Source: Methanoregulaceae archaeon UBA467
GTDB lineage: Archaea; Halobacteriota; Methanomicrobia; Methanomicrobiales; Methanospirillaceae
Length of the DNA stretch: 64,000 bases
NCBI GenBank assembly: GCA_002503825.1
Contig: DASP01000005.1
Span: 124,001 to 188,000 of the forward strand
Reading direction: 5' to 3'
In this document: positions 60,694-64,000 of the stretch, piece by piece
Layout: each line of letters starts with the position of its first letter
Numbering within the stretch: position 1 is the first letter of the stretch
Position numbers and translations under genes: made by a program
The notes under the pieces: model-generated
What the model saw: only the letters and a program-made list of their open reading frames with translations
Databases searched by the model: none
Told to the model about the DNA's origin: nothing

Positions 60694-61476
60694 ATGAAAC
60701 TTTTAAAAGAGATACTCATTGTCGAAGATGACGAAATTATTGCGAATCTCATCGAGTTTATCCTTAAAAAACGGGATTATATTGTCTGCGGCAAGGCCGG
60801 CACCGGAGAAGAGGCAATCCATCTTGTCGCGGAACATCTGCCGGATCTTGTTCTTATGGACATCAATTTAAATGGTGCCATCGACGGTATCGATGCAGCC
60901 CGCTACATTTTTTCACTCTTTAATACGCCGGTCATTTTCCTTTCTGGACAGAACACCGGCGAAACCCTCCAAAGAGTCCAGTCAGCCGAATCGTACGGGT
61001 TTCTGACCAAGCCGTTTAAAGAGACCGAGATGATGGTAAATATTGAAATTGCTCTTCATAATCATGCAATGATGAAAAAAGTCTCTGATATTGATGAAAA
61101 ACCGATGAAGAAGATAATGACCGTGCTTGATGGCGTGATTATAACGGATAAACGTGGCAGGATCCTCTTTGTGAACCCGTATGCTGAACACCTCCTGAAT
61201 ATCCCGCGAAAACAGGTAATCCTCAAACCTTTGAGCAGGCTTATGATCCTTTCAGACCTCCGCACAGGTGAGAAACTTGCCGACCCTGTTGACGGGGTTA
61301 TCAGGGAAAGTATGGCGATCGGCATGGAACACAATGTTTCCATGCAGACCGCAGGTGGCCTCAGAAAGAATATAACAATTCGTGCAACCCCATTAAACGA
61401 CAGGAATAATGAAATGATTGGCGTTTTTGTGCGTATTCATGAAAAAAGCCATACCGAACGAAAAATATCAGAGTAG
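60694..61476 (+). CDS. response regulator with PAS domain
   Basis: A 260-residue signalling protein. The receiver domain (about 1-125) has the acidic pair in VEDDEI, the phosphoacceptor Asp in VLMDINLNG and the conserved Lys in LTKPFKE. A PAS domain follows (ILFVNPYAEHLLNIPRKQV, VFVRIHEKSHTERKISE). There is no DNA-binding or kinase domain, and no histidine kinase is adjacent, so the partner is elsewhere. A ctataaaa element at 60671-60678 may be its TATA box. Confidence 0.88.
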   Translation: MKLLKEILIVEDDEIIANLIEFILKKRDYIVCGKAGTGEEAIHLVAEHLPDLVLMDINLNGAIDGIDAARYIFSLFNTPVIFLSGQNTGETLQRVQSAESYGFLTKPFKETEMMVNIEIALHNHAMMKKVSDIDEKPMKKIMTVLDGVIITDKRGRILFVNPYAEHLLNIPRKQVILKPLSRLMILSDLRTGEKLADPVDGVIRESMAIGMEHNVSMQTAGGLRKNITIRATPLNDRNNEMIGVFVRIHEKSHTERKISE

Positions 61477-61516
61477 ACCTTCCTGATATTCTTCTTCTGC
61501 AAGTTCGTTTTACCAA

Positions 61517-62359
61517 TCAGTTGTAGTTGAGTTCCAGCCCGACACCGACCTCGGACACCGGCAATGCCAGTGAAAGTGCAATCTTTGAGCCCAGGTCTGT
61601 ACAATGACACGGATGAAGGGCTGCCGGTTGTTTTCGCGCCAGGTAGTCTGCCGTTCCCTGCATCTGTTCCCGCGGCGGGTTAATCAGATGCAGTCCGCCG
61701 ATTATATCGCGGATACGTTCGTCCCCGCATACCTCTGCTGCCTGCTCACAGATATTGCAGATGCCTGAATGCGAACATCCGGTTATGATTACCAGTCCTT
61801 CCCGGCCGGTATAGACAAGGGCGCTGTCGTCGGAAATGGTATCCGCCCTGTTAATCCCGTTTTCCAGTATAACCTGATTTCCAGGAGGCACGCCCTCGTA
61901 TTCAAACCTTCTTTTAATCTCTCCGAGAAAAACCAGGTTATCGGTCAGCCAGAACGGGCCGGTTGTCAGGTTGAGGTGAAATATCCGGGAGAGAGTGGTT
62001 TCATCAATAATCGAACCGATCTCTTTGAGGGGTGGTGCGGACCGCGAGTGAAACGCACCAGGGTGAGCTACGATAACCGGGTCCGAATGAGGACGGCCTT
62101 CAATCTGAGCTTCGGTATGTCGCATGATGAAAGAATGAAGGCCCCAGCTGTGATCAAGATGTCCGTGAGAGAGGACGATATAATCGGCTTTGAGAACCGG
62201 GATGCCCATTTTATCAGCATTTGTTCCAAATATTCCTGAATAGCCCAGGTCGAATAGGACACGCGTCGAGCCGTCCTCTATAAATGCCGAAAAACCCGGT
62301 TCAGCCAGGAAATACCTGTCAGTTATCGTATTATTATCGACGAGAACGGTGAGCTTCAT
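61517..62359 (-). CDS. MBL-fold metallohydrolase (COG1237 type)
   Basis: A 280-residue metallo-beta-lactamase-fold protein. Metal-binding motifs are LSHGHLDHSWG (HxHxDH), GCSHSGICNICEQA and HPCHCTDLGSK. The type resembles the methanopterin-related beta-RFAP-synthase annotations given to COG1237 proteins, but that activity is not proven by sequence. Convergent with the response regulator gene, 40 bp apart. Confidence 0.8.
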   Translation of the reverse strand: MKLTVLVDNNTITDRYFLAEPGFSAFIEDGSTRVLFDLGYSGIFGTNADKMGIPVLKADYIVLSHGHLDHSWGLHSFIMRHTEAQIEGRPHSDPVIVAHPGAFHSRSAPPLKEIGSIIDETTLSRIFHLNLTTGPFWLTDNLVFLGEIKRRFEYEGVPPGNQVILENGINRADTISDDSALVYTGREGLVIITGCSHSGICNICEQAAEVCGDERIRDIIGGLHLINPPREQMQGTADYLARKQPAALHPCHCTDLGSKIALSLALPVSEVGVGLELNYN

Positions 62360-62602
62360 ATTTTTCCCTTCAATGCTTTTTTTCGTCCACGTTTCCGGGG
62401 ACAGCCATGTTAAATATGCTGTTCAGACAGAGTGGCATCTGACGATCAGGCGGTTAACGGGAGCCTTGCCGATCCGGAGAGGTGGATATATATAGAGAGA
62501 GTGGGGAGAAACTATCATAAGATAATGCCGGATGAATATGACGTGGAGTTTCATGGCGACCTCCACGGACCCCGGATATCTTACAATCAGGGTGGCAAAT
62601 AA

Positions 62603-63187
62603 ATGATAACGTGGAAAATGTGCCGGTGGCTAGCGCCAGCCTTATGTATAGTAATGTTTTTTATAATTTCAGGCGCTGCAGGAGAGGAATTATGTCCATT
62701 TTCAGATGAGCAGGGGATTGGCTATATTTCACCGTTTGATGATTCAGGAGATGCATCAAACCCATCTCCTTTCCCGGATGATGATCCTGCCGCGGCTAAC
62801 CCTTCGCCTTTCCCGGACGATGACCCGGCTTCACAGTCCACGCCTTGTCCTTTCCCGGCTGATGATCCTGCCGCGGCTAACCCTTCCCCATTTACTGACG
62901 AGCCTGTTTCATCCATGCAGATATGTCCCTTCCCGATGGAGTTCATTCCTTATTCAGGAGACAGTGCAGTACTCATGGCATCATCCCCTGATATGCCGGC
63001 TGATCCGAATGGGGACGGACTGTATGAAGACCTGAATGGAAACGGACGGGCCGACTTTAATGATGTCATCCTCTATTTCAACGCGATGGAATGGATTGCC
63101 CAAAACCAGCCGGTTGAGGCATTTGATTATAACGGAAACGGAAGAATAGATTTTGGTGACCTGATTTTACTGACCGGATCTCTCTAA
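62603..63187 (+). CDS. secreted dockerin-like protein with PFPDDDP repeats
   Basis: A 194-residue exported protein. Residues 1-28 form a signal peptide (APALCIVMFFIISGAAG). A low-complexity section repeats NPSPFPDDDPAA-like units three to four times. The C-terminus has two EF-hand-type calcium loops, DLNGNGRADFNDV and DYNGNGRIDFGDL, spaced as in type I dockerin domains. It may bind a surface cohesin-type partner. No cohesin or hydrolase gene is in the window. Confidence 0.75.
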   Translation: MITWKMCRWLAPALCIVMFFIISGAAGEELCPFSDEQGIGYISPFDDSGDASNPSPFPDDDPAAANPSPFPDDDPASQSTPCPFPADDPAAANPSPFTDEPVSSMQICPFPMEFIPYSGDSAVLMASSPDMPADPNGDGLYEDLNGNGRADFNDVILYFNAMEWIAQNQPVEAFDYNGNGRIDFGDLILLTGSL

Positions 63188-63414
63188 ACAGTTATTTTTT
63201 TTATATCGCTCATTAAAACAGGTTCAATGTGATATTCCAGCTGACCTTATGCATGATTCCCTGTCGGTTCATGATAGCACAACCCCTGTAACCGTGCAGC
63301 GGGCGTGTTGCGGGTCCTGACCCGTCGCTGACTGCATTGCATATTTATAATGAAGACTGCAGGTGTTTTTCCGGGAATCCGGACAGGCACACCTCATCAG
63401 ATCCGGATATTAAT

Positions 63415-63438
63415 AAAAAAGCCGGACATCACTTCCGG
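63415..63438 (-). terminator. hairpin plus T-tract terminator after cmk
   Basis: Read on the minus strand, a ccgga/tccgg stem (63422-63438, seven-base loop) is followed by a run of T (A-run 63415-63420 on the plus strand). It lies about 30 bp after the cmk stop and looks like a bacterial-style intrinsic terminator. Confidence 0.5.
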
Positions 63439-63466
63439 TCTTACAGGTACAACCAAAAACAGCGGT

Positions 63467-63997
63467 CTATTTTTTTATAAGGCTGATTGCCATGTCAACA
63501 AGAGCACCGAGCTCTTCCACGCTCCAGCGTTCCGTGTTTAACACAATATGATACAATGAAAGATCCCTGATATCAATTCCGTAATACATGCGGTACCTGA
63601 TTGCTTCACTCATCTCGCGCTCTTCTGTAAGCCTTTTTGCCTTTTCAAGGTTCTCGATGGTATCACGCGAGAGGATCCTTTCGACACGACACCCAAGTGG
63701 CGCAGAGAGCCAGATCTTGAGCTCTGCCTGTTCAACAAACCACCCAGATAAACGGCCCTCAACGATTATATCGTCACGCGACAGTGCGATCTCTTTCTGG
63801 CGCGCGTCGATCATCCGGTCGATTTCCTGGTTTTTTTCTGCAAATTTTCCAAATTCAGCCAGGTCCATCCCGTGTTCCTGTGCCATCTGGCGGAATACTT
63901 CTCCGGCAGAAATAAGTCCGAAATTGTGTTTTTCTGAAAGATATCTGGCAAGTGAGGTCGTCCCGCTTCCGGGAAGCCCACTCACCGTGATACGCAT
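63467..63997 (-). CDS. cmk: cytidylate kinase, archaeal type
   Basis: A 176-residue NMP kinase that phosphorylates CMP. The P-loop is GLPGSGTTS, followed by ISAGEVFRQMA (NMP-binding), IIVEGRLSGW and a C-terminal DLSLYHIVLNTERWS, the archaeal short form common in ribosomal-protein operons. The ATG at 63997 forms TGATG with the preceding bases, so an upstream gene just outside the window probably ends there. Confidence 0.93.
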   Translation of the reverse strand: MRITVSGLPGSGTTSLARYLSEKHNFGLISAGEVFRQMAQEHGMDLAEFGKFAEKNQEIDRMIDARQKEIALSRDDIIVEGRLSGWFVEQAELKIWLSAPLGCRVERILSRDTIENLEKAKRLTEEREMSEAIRYRMYYGIDIRDLSLYHIVLNTERWSVEELGALVDMAISLIKK

Positions 63998-64000
63998 CAG

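Noticed and set aside
62722..62880. Short tandem DNA repeats as a CRISPR array
   Set aside because: The repeats are in frame, of unequal length, and encode the PFPDDDP low-complexity region of a secreted protein.

Overview
This window comes from a hydrogenotrophic or formate-using methanogenic archaeon, most likely of the order Methanomicrobiales. The evidence is direct: complete mcrBDCGA and mtr operons, a combined formylmethanofuran dehydrogenase/heterodisulfide reductase operon (fwdGF-hdrCBA-mvhD-fwdDBAC), ftr, archaeal homocitrate/homoaconitase-type genes for coenzyme B, and archaeal forms of PheST, TrpS, EndA and Cmk. The genus cannot be fixed from the sequence alone. I saw no rRNA, no convincing tRNA, no CRISPR array, no transposase and no phage gene.

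Layout. 1-8.5 kb is housekeeping: an 8-oxoguanine glycosylase, S-adenosylhomocysteine hydrolase, hisF, and a minus-strand tRNA-biology operon endA-trpS-pheS-pheT. 8.9-16.2 kb is a six-gene plus-strand operon with no assigned function: single-[4Fe-4S] activase-like protein, DUF1257 (Ycf35-like), Ycf46-like AAA ATPase, a HEAT-like/WD40 double propeller, an Hsp70-like ATPase and a DUF2997 small protein. It looks like a chaperone/remodelling machine. 16.5-18 kb holds a glutamine amidotransferase and endonuclease IV.

18.5-27.2 kb is a nine-gene, tightly overlapping minus-strand operon. It carries a homocitrate synthase (AksA), both homoaconitase subunits (AksD/AksE; the small subunit has the YLRT loop of the homoaconitase type) and the dehydrogenase AksF, so it should make 2-oxosuberate for coenzyme B. 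The same transcript encodes a truncated IorA-like TPP enzyme, a BioB-like radical SAM protein with an extra C-terminal CxxCxxC, two TiaS-like/methanogenesis-marker-11-type paralogues and one unknown protein. These are strong candidates for the poorly known late steps of coenzyme B synthesis.

27.3-51.7 kb is the core of methanogenesis: ftr (minus strand), the fwd-hdr-mvhD operon (CO2 reduction coupled to heterodisulfide reduction, without hydrogenase genes beside it), the MCR I operon, a B12-type radical SAM protein that is a good candidate for the MCR glutamine C-methyltransferase, and an mtr operon with a recent tandem duplication in which a second MtrA cobamide domain is fused to MtrG.

51.7-64 kb is mixed: a UspA-UspA-GNAT fusion, a two-domain rubredoxin, a sulfite-oxidase-fold protein with a small two-histidine membrane partner, a PaaK/F390-synthetase-like ligase, MarC, a DUF6125-like protein, DUF2156 plus GNAT, a response regulator with PAS domain, an MBL-fold hydrolase, a dockerin-like secreted protein, and cytidylate kinase. 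A degenerate non-coding repeat of roughly 240 bp occurs after the mcr operon, after the mtr operon and near 60.2 kb.
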